NCBI GenBank assembly: GCA_963971225.1 | Contig: OZ020267.1 | Span: 93,237,648-93,301,647, forward strand | Reading direction: 5' to 3' | DNA: 64,000 nt | From: Melieria omissa | Taxonomy: Eukaryota > Arthropoda > Insecta > Diptera > Ulidiidae | Shown: positions 43,082 to 53,700 of the stretch, one piece after another | How the letters are laid out: each line of letters begins with the position of its first letter | Numbering within the stretch: position 1 is the first letter of the stretch | Position numbers and translations under genes: made by a program | Notes under the pieces: generated by a model | What the model was told of the DNA's origin: nothing | The model's database searches: none | Seen by the model: the letters and a program-made list of their open reading frames with translations, nothing else

Positions 43082-43920
43082 CAATGCTTCTTCTCAGCCG
43101 CCATATTGCGCATCTGACACTAAAGGTTTCTTGACGTTCTCTTTTGAAACTGTGTTACCGCACTGTTGTTAGAAAATCTATTGAACATTTTTTTAATCTG
43201 CTGTTGAATTCGTATTAATATTTTTATACTTTCGCCCAAAATATTGTAACGATAAGACAGTCTGTCGCTGTGCAAAGCAACCCTGTCGCTACGCGCCGTG
43301 CTATAATTCAATCTGGCAACGACGGCCGCGAGAATAAGGGAAACTTTTAGTCCAACCTGGCAATGATGGCCGCGATAATACGGGAAACTTTTAGTCCAAC
43401 CTGGCAATGATGGCTCGCGATCATCATGCAAACCTGTAGTCTGCTCTGGAATGTGCGAGAACGATCTGCGCGATAACCGGACAGGTATAAAAGGGCAGCC
43501 GGGTACGGCGCAGCAGTCAGTCTGATTTTGACTAGTGAAGGTGCACACGGAGTAATTAAGCAAATAATTAAGTGTAAAGACAGTGAAGTGCAAATCTGTG
43601 AAATAAAGTGATTGTTGGTTTTTATTGACTGCGTTTGGATAATTTAAGTTGTTGTATTTTCAATTTTCGCAATCCAGTGATACGTATCAGCCCACTAGAA
43701 CTAGTATTCGTAATAATATGTTAGTCACAGTGAAAGGTCTTTTCCGTGTTTGTTTAAAAAACTCTTAATATTTTAAGAACCCTAAATATCGTTAATTTAG
43801 TATTACAACGAAGTAGCATCACGACTCAACCCTTTGAAAAATACGAAAAACGTCAATAAGCACGTTTAGTGTCAAAAAGTTTGACAGCGGTTCTACCTTC
43901 TAATTTGTATCATGGTATAT
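43082..43920 (+). repeat. Dispersed repeat, second copy, split by a solo LTR
   Basis: Reverse-complement match to 345-745. The copy is continuous apart from 43245-43715. Function unknown. Confidence 0.6.
43245..43715 (+). mobile_element. Solo LTR (gypsy-type)
   Basis: Borders are set by comparison with the unoccupied copy near 530: one ATAT there, ATAT on both sides here (43241-43244, 43716-43719). The block begins TGTAACGATAAG and contains a TATA box (GTATAAAAGG, about 43483). A CAGTCAGTCT start-site-like motif lies about 30 bp later, and AATAAA at about 43601. That layout is expected of an LTR with promoter and poly-A site. The 4-bp ATAT target is typical of gypsy-group elements. The GC-rich half repeats a 40-bp unit (AACTTTTAGTCCAACCTGGC). 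Confidence 0.7.
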
Positions 43921-44059
43921 TCACAAAGTTACCTATTTTTGGACAAGACATTGCGATTATTTTTTGATAAGGTCATACATTCCTCGAATCGTTTTCTATT
44001 GTAGGATCCAATAACCTGCTTCCTCTAGTCCTGATTGATTTTCTAGTATTGATTCCTTC

Positions 44060-44965
44060 TGGTTGTCTCGTCCTTTCTCAATAGGATGGAGGAAGCTCCT
44101 TTTTCCAACCCACAAAAAGGTTCTGGGCCGACAAAGGGTGTGGAAGCTCCCCTTCAATGCCGGTGTGGCCCGGAAGCCAAAGTACCCAGACCTTGTTGTA
44201 ACGGCAAAGTTCGTTCAGCTTCTCAAGGCACTCCAATACCAGTTTCAAAGACACCTGGCAGGATCTCAGAGCCTTGATTGCCGCTTGGCAATCTTCCTGT
44301 TCCGGTAGTTCTTCACCAGATTGAAGTAATCACACCTTTCAATGGCGTATATTTCCGCTTGGAAGGTAGTGGTGTGCTTTCCCGTAGGTTTCGTGTATCT
44401 TATCCTCGGCTCATATACTTCTATCCCGGTGCCTTCCTCCGTAGAGGAGCCATCTGTGTACCAGGACTGTGTACTAGTCTATCCGATATGTTTCCGATAT
44501 ACCTACCCATTTCCTTTTGTTACTAAGTTCAGTTTTGAATCGTTTGACAAGCCTCGGTATTGCGATTTCGGAATGCTGATGCGTGAGAGTATCAATCCTC
44601 TTACGACTCAGGAATCCCTCAGCCCCGATATTAACCTCAGTCATCCGTAGGAGAGCCCTCTTCGCCTGGGTCTGTATGTGTAAGTGAAGAGGAGTGAGTT
44701 CAAGAAGAATCTCCAAGGATGCTGTTGGACACGTTCTCATAGCCCCTGTTATGCATACGCATGCCAGTCTTTGTAGTTTACTAAGCGCCTTGATAGTGGT
44801 CGCCCGGCTGGTATTGCTTACGCAGACAGCCGGACCATACGTTATCATGGATCTTACAATCGCCGTGTAGATCCATCTCAGTATAGTCGGAGTGCAGCCC
44901 CAACTTTTATCTGCTATGTACTTACAGGTCAGGGGATCAGGGTTTGGATCCACAAGGCAAAGCAC
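44060..44965 (-). pseudogene. LOA-type LINE fragment: end of reverse transcriptase and RNase H
   Basis: The minus frame 44965-44474 gives the post-catalytic part of a LOA/Bilbo-type reverse transcriptase: WGCTPTILRWIYTAIVRSMI, then LSKLQRLACVCITGAMRTCP and LEILLELTPLHLHIQTQAKR. After a stop, the same frame continues into RNase H (WYTDGSSTEEGTGIEVYEP, TTTFQAEIYAIERC), then decays. LINEs with RNase H after reverse transcriptase include LOA and I types. Confidence 0.75.
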
Positions 44966-45568
44966 CTGACTGTACGGATGTGGACGTGGTCCAAATCTTC
45001 GGCTGCGATCCTTGTGGGTACCAGGCCAAGTGGACTCAACGCCTTCACGAAGGTCGCTTCTGGAGACCGGGCGGTCCCCGGGCGGCTGTTGAAGCTTGTC
45101 TTCTCAGCTGGCTAAGTTGGAGATGCGGAAATCCAGGAGCGTCTGACCCACAGTGGGCGACTCCCTGGTCAGCGTCTGATCTCCATGTTAGGAGCGGCTG
45201 TTTTCTTATCATCTTTTAGTGGCGTAATAGATGTCAAAGAAACGCCACAGGGGAAGGCGACCCCCTTCATCAAAACCATTGTGGAGGGCACCCATAAGGA
45301 CTCTTTTACGGTGCAGGGAGTCGGATCCCCAGTACCGGCGGTAAACAGTGGGCGAGCGGGCTGTCTGGCGTAGCGCAGGACCCCAGGCTGCGTGATCTAC
45401 TAACGCTACTGGGAAGCAGGAGGCGCCCAAACCTGCCTAAAGCAGGCAAGGAGCGCAGGACACCACCGCTCAGGCCAGTCCCTCAATTTCCGGGGTGGTG
45501 TCTCAGTTTCAGGGTCTTCGGCTCGACGTTGCTATAGAAGAGGGATCGACGATTCTGCTGAATCTGAC
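44966..45568 (+). other. Probable LINE 5' untranslated region
   Basis: GC-rich, non-coding stretch lying between a minus-strand LINE 3' fragment and the ORF1 of a plus-strand LINE. Position and composition suggest the 5' leader of the latter; where it starts cannot be told. Confidence 0.35.
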
Positions 45569-46700
45569 ATGGAGGCGGCACTCCTAGAGGAGACGGACGA
45601 ACCTGCGGCCACCGGTTCCACTCCTGGAATTTCATCGGCGGGGGAACGCAAAACGAGCAGTGCTGCGAAAAAAGCCAGAAATGGCTACCGGCGCTCACTT
45701 GCTTTCCTTCGCAAAGTGAACAAAGGTTCAGTGCCCTTGTCTGACAAGGAGAAAGACCTAGTTAAGAAGCACCAGAAAATCATTGCATAATAGGAAAAGA
45801 AGCAGGCGGCGATTTCTGGTGCTATGACATCGACTACTGCAGCAACGCCCGGAGACAGCGCCACTGCTGCACAGTCGACTAGTGGTACAGCAATGGCTGC
45901 AAAGCCTGGTATTAGGGCCACGGCCGCTACAGCTGTACGACCGGACAGAGGAGGGCGGCGAAGCCTGGAAACAGTGCCACGGCTGCCTTGTCAGTACGAA
46001 AAGCTGATCAGAAGCCATCCACTTCGGCAAAGCCCACTTCCACCGCAGTGGAAAAGGCGGTCAAAAGGGGTAGATCGAGGGACGATCAACCTACAGGGGA
46101 GGGGAAAAGCTGAAACCCTCAGCCAGGTTCTCCTCTCCACAGGAGCTACAGATTGCCGTAGTGGACCGGAGCGATCCCGATGGGAAAATTCGTCCGGAAA
46201 ACTGGCTCTCTGTTGAGGCGCGCATTGTGCGAGCGATGCTCGGGGCAGCTGACGACGAGATCGACTTCGACGACGCTGGGTGACAGAGCGGGCGTAAAGA
46301 TCGTCGGGTGTGGCAACAGGCAGTCACTTGACTTCCTGGTGCGCACGATCGGCGGTCTTGAGCCTCTCTGGCAGGGGGCAAAACTCGAGGTTATACCTCG
46401 CGACCGATTGCCTTTTCGATCTATCGTAACACTGTGGGTCCCCCCTCCAGTCATGAAGGATGCCGACAGGTCGGCAGAACAGCGGCCTTAACACTGGAGA
46501 GTGGAGAGAAATTTCCTCCACTACTAGCAAAAACGAGACGCGTAAGGACCGCGTGGTCACTGTTGACCAACCGTCCTTTAGCCATCTGAGAGACTCTTCT
46601 GGTATTGTCAAGTTCGGTTTGGGTTCCTTAATAGCTCGTTTCCCCAATAAGGAGCGTGCCACACAGGGAAAGGCTGAAGGTAGTGCAGATAAACCTGCAC
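45569..46700 (+). pseudogene. LOA-type LINE ORF1, broken
   Basis: Starts MEAALLEETDEPAATGS. Fragments across all three frames follow a Lys/Arg- and Thr/Ala-rich N-terminal half, then the conserved gag-like domain: ENWLSVEARIVRAMLGA, VKIVGCGNRQSLDFLVRTIG, LEPLWQGAKLEVIPRDRLP, LNTGEWREISST. Several stops (45788 first) and at least three frameshifts. The order matches ORF1 of LOA/Bilbo elements, whose product packages the RNA. Confidence 0.65.
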
Positions 46701-47474
46701 CACTCTAAGGCCGCCACCCATGATGCTATGCAATTTCTGGAGGAGGAAGAGGTTGATTTGGCCTTAATTCAGAAAGGCTGGCTCGTCAGAGACAGTGTTT
46801 GTGGATTGGGGTCAAGTCAATTCAGAGTACTTCATTCGCGCGGTGAAGGTAAGATACGAGCCTGTATTGTTTATAGAAAGTACATTAATATGTTTCTCTT
46901 GTCTCAATACAGTACTGGTGACCTGTGTGTGGCTGCATGTGAGCGAATGGAGGGGCATGACTTTATCCTCTCGTCCGCATACATGTCATTTGAAGGAGAA
47001 GAACCACCGCCGAAGGAAGTCCGGGACCTTGTTGCGCACGCCCGATCACGGAGACTTGATCTCATCATCGGGTGTGACGCTAACGCTCATCACGTTCAGT
47101 GGGGAAGTTCCGGCACCAACAGCAGGGGTGAGTCAATTTTTTAGTTTCTTCTTAATTCTAACCTTATGCTATGTAATAGGGGCAGTACGCCAACCTTCCA
47201 TAACAGGATTAGGGAAGAAGTTATAGATATAACCTTGGTTACCGACTCTAGCACCATCTCTGTGGTCGACTGGAAGGTACTAACGGAATGTTCGTTCTCG
47301 GACCACAACCGGATAATCTTTTCCGTGGCCATGGAGGTGGGGAGTCCACCAGCCTATAGGAATCCGAGAAAGACTAACTGGCCTAAATTCAGTGCGTTAG
47401 TTTCCCAAAAACTGGCGTCGCGCAAGGCGACAGCTACCTTTGAAAGAAACCACATTGACAGGTCAGTTAGTTTT
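46656..47474 (+). pseudogene. LOA-type LINE ORF2, endonuclease part
   Basis: Frame from 46656 gives an APE-type endonuclease: LKVVQINLHHSKAATHDAMQ, LALIQKGW (family: QEPW), IIGCDANAHHVQWGSSGTNS, RGESIF, then a TAG at 47142-47144 in the middle of the domain. The same frame resumes with NLMLCNRGSTPTFHNRIREE, VIDITLVTD and SFSDHNRIIF, the SDH end motif. The Glu of the active site appears changed to Lys in QKGW. Then a 990-bp element interrupts it. Confidence 0.78.
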
Positions 47475-47478
47475 TTAA

Positions 47479-48468
47479 GGGGAGGTTCTTTCAAATTTGG
47501 CCAAAAAAGGCCTAAGTTTGGAAATGATTTGTGGCATGATGAAAAAACATAGAAACATCCGGTTTTGACGGTTGAATGGGTATTTTATTATACAATAATA
47601 TGATATATTTTTTGTAACAAAATTCAAAATGGCGGCTGAACAATGGCGGCTTTCGTCGATCACTGCCTGAAAAATCTCGTCTCCGAATTTCAAGCCTACA
47701 GCCTCTTGTAGTAATCTGAAATGAAAAAGGTTTTTTATAAATGAAAGTAGATGAAATTTTCTATGGCTTATACCTAACTATAATGATTTTTGACCAAAAA
47801 TTGACTGAAATGTGAACGCTTGAAAAAAAAATTTTTTTTTTTTTTTTTCCCACTTTTTTTTTGTTATTAAACCTTAATTATAAATAACAATTTAATAGTA
47901 ACTTATGCTCGTTTTAGCACTAGCGAGGAGACGTCTCCGGGTGCTGGGAGCGCCGTTCTTCAGCGGTTTGGCCGACCTCTCAGGACCCAGCATCGGCCGC
48001 ATCGCCCGATTCATCACGGAATCGGGATGGCTCCTGCCTGACACCCGGGGGGGTGTGCAAGCCTGAAGGGCGGCCACGTCCTTCACGTGGTACCACAACG
48101 GGCCGTACTATGGCCTAAGTGAGCTCTTCTAGCTGCCACCCTAACCTAACCTAACCCTATGCTCGTTTTAGGTATAAGCCATACAGAAAATGATCACCTT
48201 TCAAACATGCTTTAGATTAAGGAAATTAGAACAATAGATCAAGAGATATCCTTGAAATTCAGATGGAAAACGTGGTTCCGAGAAAAACGCTTTGAAAGAT
48301 AGCAGCTCCGGGAAAAAACTGGGGAAAACACTGTAGAAGAAACAAACTCGTGTGCGGACAAGGCGATCGTATCGAAAAATCCTTTCGTACACATATTCTA
48401 CGGACATACAGCTTTCATTTTATGTGAAAAAAAAACGATTTTTACAAAAAATTTGAAAGAACCTCCCC
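47479..48468. mobile_element. TTAA-flanked element, GGGGAGG ends, in a LINE
   Basis: The perfect 20-bp inverted ends GGGGAGGTTCTTTCAAATTT are flanked by TTAA (47475-47478, 48469-48472). The LINE continues on both sides. 990 bp, of which 240 bp (47918-48157) is a later LINE insertion. A TTAA target suggests piggyBac or Kolobok; no transposase is present. Confidence 0.8.
47918..48157 (+). mobile_element. LINE 3' end, 5'-truncated, with 14-bp duplication
   Basis: Flanked by TATGCTCGTTTTAG at 47904-47917 and 48158-48171. It encodes the last residues of a LINE ORF2 (GLADLSGPSIGRIARFITES, then GWLLPDTRGGVQA, stop). A 3' UTR follows (GTGGTACCACAACGGGCC ... GCTGCCACC), ending in AACCTAACCTAACC. The tail matches that of the SINE at 60354-60753. 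Confidence 0.85.
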
Positions 48469-48472
48469 TTAA

Positions 48473-49045
48473 CAAAAGTTCTTAATAAATCTTTCAAGAA
48501 ATCGTGTCCAAAAAGTCGAGCTTCACGGAAAACCACCGCAGTTTGGTGGACCCCAGAGACCCCTCCAGACTTTCCTGGATGCACGGATGTTGTTGAGGCG
48601 ACCACGTCGCATAGGCAAGAAACACAGCGACCAGATGGTCTAGTTCAGAGGATAATTAGCGAAGCCAAGGTGGCATGGGCAGTTGACTCCTTCCGCCCGT
48701 ATAAAGCCCCGGGCCCTGATGGTGTCATTTCTGCTATGCTACAATGGTCTAAGGAGGCGGTGGTCAAGGTCCTGACGAGAATCTTTCGTGGATCTCTCCA
48801 ACAGGAATATGTCCCGCGTGCCTGGAAGGAAGTTTGTGGTGGTGCTTATTCCCAAAGCGGGGAAAGTGCACCACTTATCAGCAAAAGATTACAGATCGGT
48901 CAGCTTTTCATCGTTCTTACTTAAGACTCTTGAACGGCTGGTAGACGTCTATATTAGAGAAGTGGCACAGCCCAAAGGACTCTGCAAGGCGGAACATGCG
49001 TATTGCAGGTCAAAATCTGTCGACAGCGCCCTGCATGAGGTTGTT
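48473..49045 (+). pseudogene. LOA-type LINE ORF2, start of reverse transcriptase
   Basis: After the nested element the LINE continues: IISEAKVAWAVDSFRPYKAP, GPDGVISAMLQWSKEA, VPRAWKEV, then after a frameshift near 48828 VVLIPKAGKVHHLSAKDYRS, LLKTLERLVDVYIREV and EHAYCRSKSVDSALHEVV. The sequence then ends abruptly against a minus-strand LINE at about 49045, so the YADD region is absent. Confidence 0.75.
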
Positions 49046-50745
49046 GACCGCAGAAGCGGCCTTCGCGTGGTGAAGATTAATCTGCGCAACTGCGTCAGCG
49101 GCCATGCTCAGCATCGAGAGGTCGATCCCTTCGGCTTCCTGAGGTAGGAGGCTAATCTCCTCGACGCCCTCACTGCCAGCAGCCTCTTTCTCTACCAGGG
49201 TAGCTACCTCCTTTAGAATTTCGGCTACGCCTTCTGCAGGAGTATCCGTTGCTGGCGTGTGAGCCACCTCCGGCTGCTCATGGCGCTTGTGCACGTGCAC
49301 TGGTACAGTGCTAAACCTTTACCGCAGGACACACTTGCACTTCTTGATGGCCTCTATTGATCGATCGTCGACCCCGATCGTCAGGACCTTGCCATCCTTC
49401 TCGTCCCTTGAACGGAAGATTCTCCACAAATTAGTGTGCAGCCCCTCGTTTTGGGCGATGAGCAAATCGAGGAGCTGTTTGTTGTCCTTCCCTGCAGCCT
49501 TCGGGAGGTAAAATGGGGACACGTGGAATGGGGACTAGGCCCTTAAGCCATTCTACTGTGCCCGCACGTGCACAGTCAACCGGTATGAGCCCTGGCCGAA
49601 AGTGTATGCGATCGAACTAGAGTTTAGCCCTTACACATTTCTGTCACAAGTGCCTCTTTAACCTGACCCTGTTCCTCTCTGGAGAGTATGCTCACAGGGA
49701 AAGATGCCGGGAGTATTTCCAGTCCAACGCCCTTGGTGACACTGGCATAGGTGCTTCCTGGCCTCCTAACTCCCGTCTTCTGTCTTGGTACAGTCCGAGT
49801 TGGCACCTCAGTTTTAGTTTTCTTGGCCATATTGCCCTCCTGAGGGCTGATCTTGGCAGCGCCCTTCTTCTTCGCGTCAAGTGAGGTAGGTTTTGCGCGG
49901 TCCAAGACCTTCTGTTTGGCCTGGTCTGGCGTTAAGCCCTCCTTGAGATAGCGCAAGTACCATTTGACACCTGCGCCACTCAACCCAATCTCTTTCCTGG
50001 TCTCTGCAAGTTTTTCCGGCTTGAGAGCTTGTCCGGATGTCAGGCCAGTACAAGTGGAGGGTTGTGATATCGTGTCCTTGGGCGCCAAAGCACCTGCAGA
50101 CCCCACTACCACCCGTCTTTCCTTCCGTTTGTCCCTCGTCTCGGTCCTTTGTGACTTTGGCCCAAATTTACCTACTTTGGTGCCCGATAGCGTACGTCTT
50201 GTCGTCTTCTTACTCCTAGGAGTAGAAACCTGGGCTTCAGTGTCCTGAACATGCTCCACCTGACGCGCCAGTTGTGTTGCGGTATAAGAACCCGCTGCTG
50301 AGTTTAAATTCCTCAATTGCTTCTCCATACTAGATCCCACGAGTGTAGGGGTCTGGAGGTCCACCGTGCCATAGCCCCCGATAGCACGGTAAGCCCACAG
50401 TTACTCTTTGAAGCGGGCAGGTATCAGAGAGGCTCCCTTAGAATACAGCCGGTATTACCCCCTGGCTGCAAACCAATCCAATAGGCACGGGTCGCGTGAC
50501 ACCTTGGATTAAGGGGAGGATGGGGAAAAGGCTAGATTGAAATAAAAAGGTGGGAGAGTGGAATTTAAGGGAATCGACCAGTTAGCGAGCCACTATCAGA
50601 CAGAGACAGGACCCCACCCCAAGTGGCTGTTACCGGTGGCCACCACGAGGAGGTCTAGTCTAGTGTCTGTTCTAGTCCTTCCCCCCACCAACCGGTATAA
50701 GGACCCGGTTGATGGATAAGAATAGCAGCACCTCAAAGACAACCA
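49010..50745 (-). mobile_element. LOA-type LINE, 5' part, inverted
   Basis: Minus-strand 5' leader (about 50745-50365), ORF1 (50364 to about 49170), and the very start of an endonuclease (INLHHAKAASAV, about 49060). It meets the plus-strand LINE head-on at about 49020-49060. The 5' limit is set where recognisable GC-rich leader sequence stops. Confidence 0.55.
49624..50364 (-). CDS. LINE ORF1, N-terminal part
   Basis: A 246-residue open frame from MDLQTPTLVGSSMEKQLRNL. It is rich in Lys, Arg, Thr and Pro, with the recurring motif GVKWYLRYLKEGLTPDQAKQ and a basic C-terminal half, as in ORF1 of LOA/Bilbo-type LINEs. It ends at 49624, ahead of the family's second domain. That domain is found further on in another frame at 49522-49319 (LPKAAGKDNKQLLDLLIAQN, LWRIFRSRDEKDGKVLTIGV, DDRSIEAIKKCKC). 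So the gene is broken although this part is open. Confidence 0.6.
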   Translation of the reverse strand: MDLQTPTLVGSSMEKQLRNLNSAAGSYTATQLARQVEHVQDTEAQVSTPRSKKTTRRTLSGTKVGKFGPKSQRTETRDKRKERRVVVGSAGALAPKDTISQPSTCTGLTSGQALKPEKLAETRKEIGLSGAGVKWYLRYLKEGLTPDQAKQKVLDRAKPTSLDAKKKGAAKISPQEGNMAKKTKTEVPTRTVPRQKTGVRRPGSTYASVTKGVGLEILPASFPVSILSREEQGQVKEALVTEMCKG

Positions 50746-50749
50746 CCAA

Positions 50750-53700
50750 AAGACAAAGTTCCATTTAAATTTTCGGTATGTATTTTCTTGTACGCCTACA
50801 TAGTTCACTAGAATTGCAAGAAATATACCAGCTGATTTTAACAATGGTCATGACCAAAAGCACAACAAAATACATCGAACTTTTATTGTTGCCGTAGTGC
50901 TACCACCTAATTAATGCGTCTTGCACATACTATGTTTGTCACTCAAAGCAAAAGCTGACGTGACCTTTTGCACGATCATAACCAAAACTCGTAAAAACCA
51001 AATTCAACATATGTATATGCATGTATGGGTATTGAATGTTTGAAGATTGCAACAAATGTTGCAAAAAAATCCAATCTTGACAATCACCGACCGGTCCCAC
51101 GACTGTCTTTTCACACTTCTTTGTTTATGTCCTCTCCCCATACCTTGGCCCTCGTAGTAATTTGTTTAATCAGTTAGGAACCAAATACATTTACCGATAT
51201 ACAGGGGCGAAATAAAAAAAAATGTTGGGGGATTTCAAAAAGGAATTCTTTAATATTCATATATAGTTATGTATATGCCTTCTAATTTGTATGTAGTTTT
51301 ACAGTCGACCTTAATATTTCGGAGGGGGACGCGGTTCAGCCACCAAAATCACCTTTTGATTATTGGCGAATGGCTGCTAATTGCCTCGTAACCCGAGCAT
51401 TTACGTTGGCACAACATTGTAACAATAATTCTTAATGCGCCTTGGTTATAACAATATTTTTACACTTAACAAACAAAATTTTTTGAAATTCAATTCAATT
51501 TTTATGTCTGAAATTTGTCAGTTCAAAATATGTTCAACCACAGACGCAACTTCATTCAAATAAAATCGTACTAAAAACAAAAGGAAAATGCTTAGGTTTA
51601 TTTTAATACAACTCTGTTTACTCTGCTGATGACTTTTCTGACAATATTTGTCAATCGAAATAGAGGTACTTTAGGGGTACTGTCTTTGAATAGACTACTT
51701 TATTATTATACTATGGGCCGAAGCACTTGTCAAACTGTGTGCACGAACAATGCCACAGTGCTCACGAAACACACCTCGCCACTGATTAAACGCAGCTTGA
51801 TCAGACAGTCTTTTTTCGTTGTTCATGTGCATGCAGACGTTTTTTTTGGTTTCGCGGAATTAAATCATCAATTGTCCGAAGGAAAAGCAATATAATCAAC
51901 ACTTTCTGTAGATAAAACAAGAACTTCAACCTTATAAGTTATCAATATTATGCGCTTGTGTTAACTATTGTGTAAAAAGTGTGAATTGCAATGACTGAAT
52001 AAGAATTAATGGAAATTATATATAAATAGGAAAGGTGCTTTACGTCTGCACTTTACGCGGAGTAAATAGGAGTGCATAGAAGAAAGTAAAAAAAAAGAAA
52101 CTAAAAAGAAAATATTACAATCATAATGTGTGTGAAATGAGAAGAGGAATTCGATATTTACGGCTCATTACCAACCTACGTTAGCCTGAACTAAGCTGAA
52201 CGATTGATGCAGCACAGTGTCAACAGCAGCAGTAACAGCGAGTGCCGTCGATAGTAGCACGGAGCAAAGAGGCACGCAGAACTAGATTTGGACAATACAA
52301 GCAATGGTAAAAATGTGTATGAATTATAATGGCAACAATAGCAACCGTACATTCGATGCTTAGCGAAATTTGCGAAAATTCAAAGGTTGAAGGAGACAAG
52401 TGATTTTGTAATCGTGTGGAGCGCACAAACGCCCACACGCACAACGTCGTGGTGCGACGGACTCACTGGTTGACAGCAGAGGCGTTTACGCACAAACAAC
52501 GGAGTGAAAACAATAAATGAAACACAAAATAATAATAAGGGGGGCGAAAAGAAAATTGCGGTCGCCAGCCAAAGCCGAGCGACTATTGACGTTCTTCTTA
52601 TATAAGCGCCAGTAGCAATGCTTCTATTTGTGTAGCTTAAACAATTCTAAATCGTTTTTAATTTATCGTATACGTTTGCGCTCCTTTATTTATTGATGAA
52701 AAACGAAAACACCAACAAAGTGAAAGCAAGCGCTATCTTACTCGCCGACGTAATATTGGCAAAGAACGCACCGTTGCGTCCCTCTATCTGTACGCTCGTC
52801 GGTACTTGTATCAGCGCGGTGATGGCAAATTAATTTTAGAGCATTATGCCATCCAAATGTCGCTCGCATTCTCTGCTCACTAAGCACCCAACCCCAAGCT
52901 TTTCCACATCATATCGCTGCGTCTAGTATTTCTGCGTTTTTAGAACTCCTTGGGTCAGCGCTGCACGGTGCACGTTGGTCGTTGCGAAGCAGTACAGCAG
53001 CACGTGAATAAAGGCAAGTGCATGCCACTCCACGCTAATTCATTTGGTTTCTAAATGTCCGGTCCAACTTAACTGTCATTCCGACCTATTGAATAAGTTT
53101 TCACCAGTTTTTCTTTATTTTGTTATGCCTTGGTAAAAAGATTACGCAATTGGCATCCATCCCCAGTGTCAGCAACATTGGACCACAAGCGGGCTAACGG
53201 TGCCGTATGCGCCTGCATATGCATTTCGAATGCTTGCACCCACTGCTTTTGCTGCCTTAGTCTGCTCCAAATTTGGAAATCATATATCTTATGACCTGTG
53301 TTGGAGCGTGCTTCCGTTGTTATACTGATGTCCAAGGTGTCTTTTACTGTTTATGCTTAATTTTTTAAATGTGTTCAGTGGTTCTAAAGATTCGTCGATT
53401 CCTGGTAGTGGGGATTAAGTTCGTATTGATATTATATATTTCGTATCTCCGTCTAAGCGCTCTAACACAGTGGTGTTATGAGCCGACAACAGTGGGAGGT
53501 AGCAGCAGGTATCACTAGTTTTGCACGTAGACACCAAACGCCAGTGCACAACGGCAATCGTCACGGGCGAAAGGTGTGAATTATCGATATGCTACAATAA
53601 GCTCAAATATTGTTTGGCTTGCCAACTCCAAATTGTCGTTCCAAGCTTAACTTACAACAGACTTTTGCAGGTACTTTAGTGAGTTGCTATGGTTTATTAA

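Noticed and set aside
48144..48157. AACCTAACC repeats as telomeric DNA
   Set aside because: It is the short 3' tail of a LINE bounded by a 14-bp target duplication; flies lack such telomeric repeats.
52595..52630. Core promoter of milton at TATATAAG
   Set aside because: A lone TATA-like box in AT-rich DNA without any connected exon is not enough evidence.
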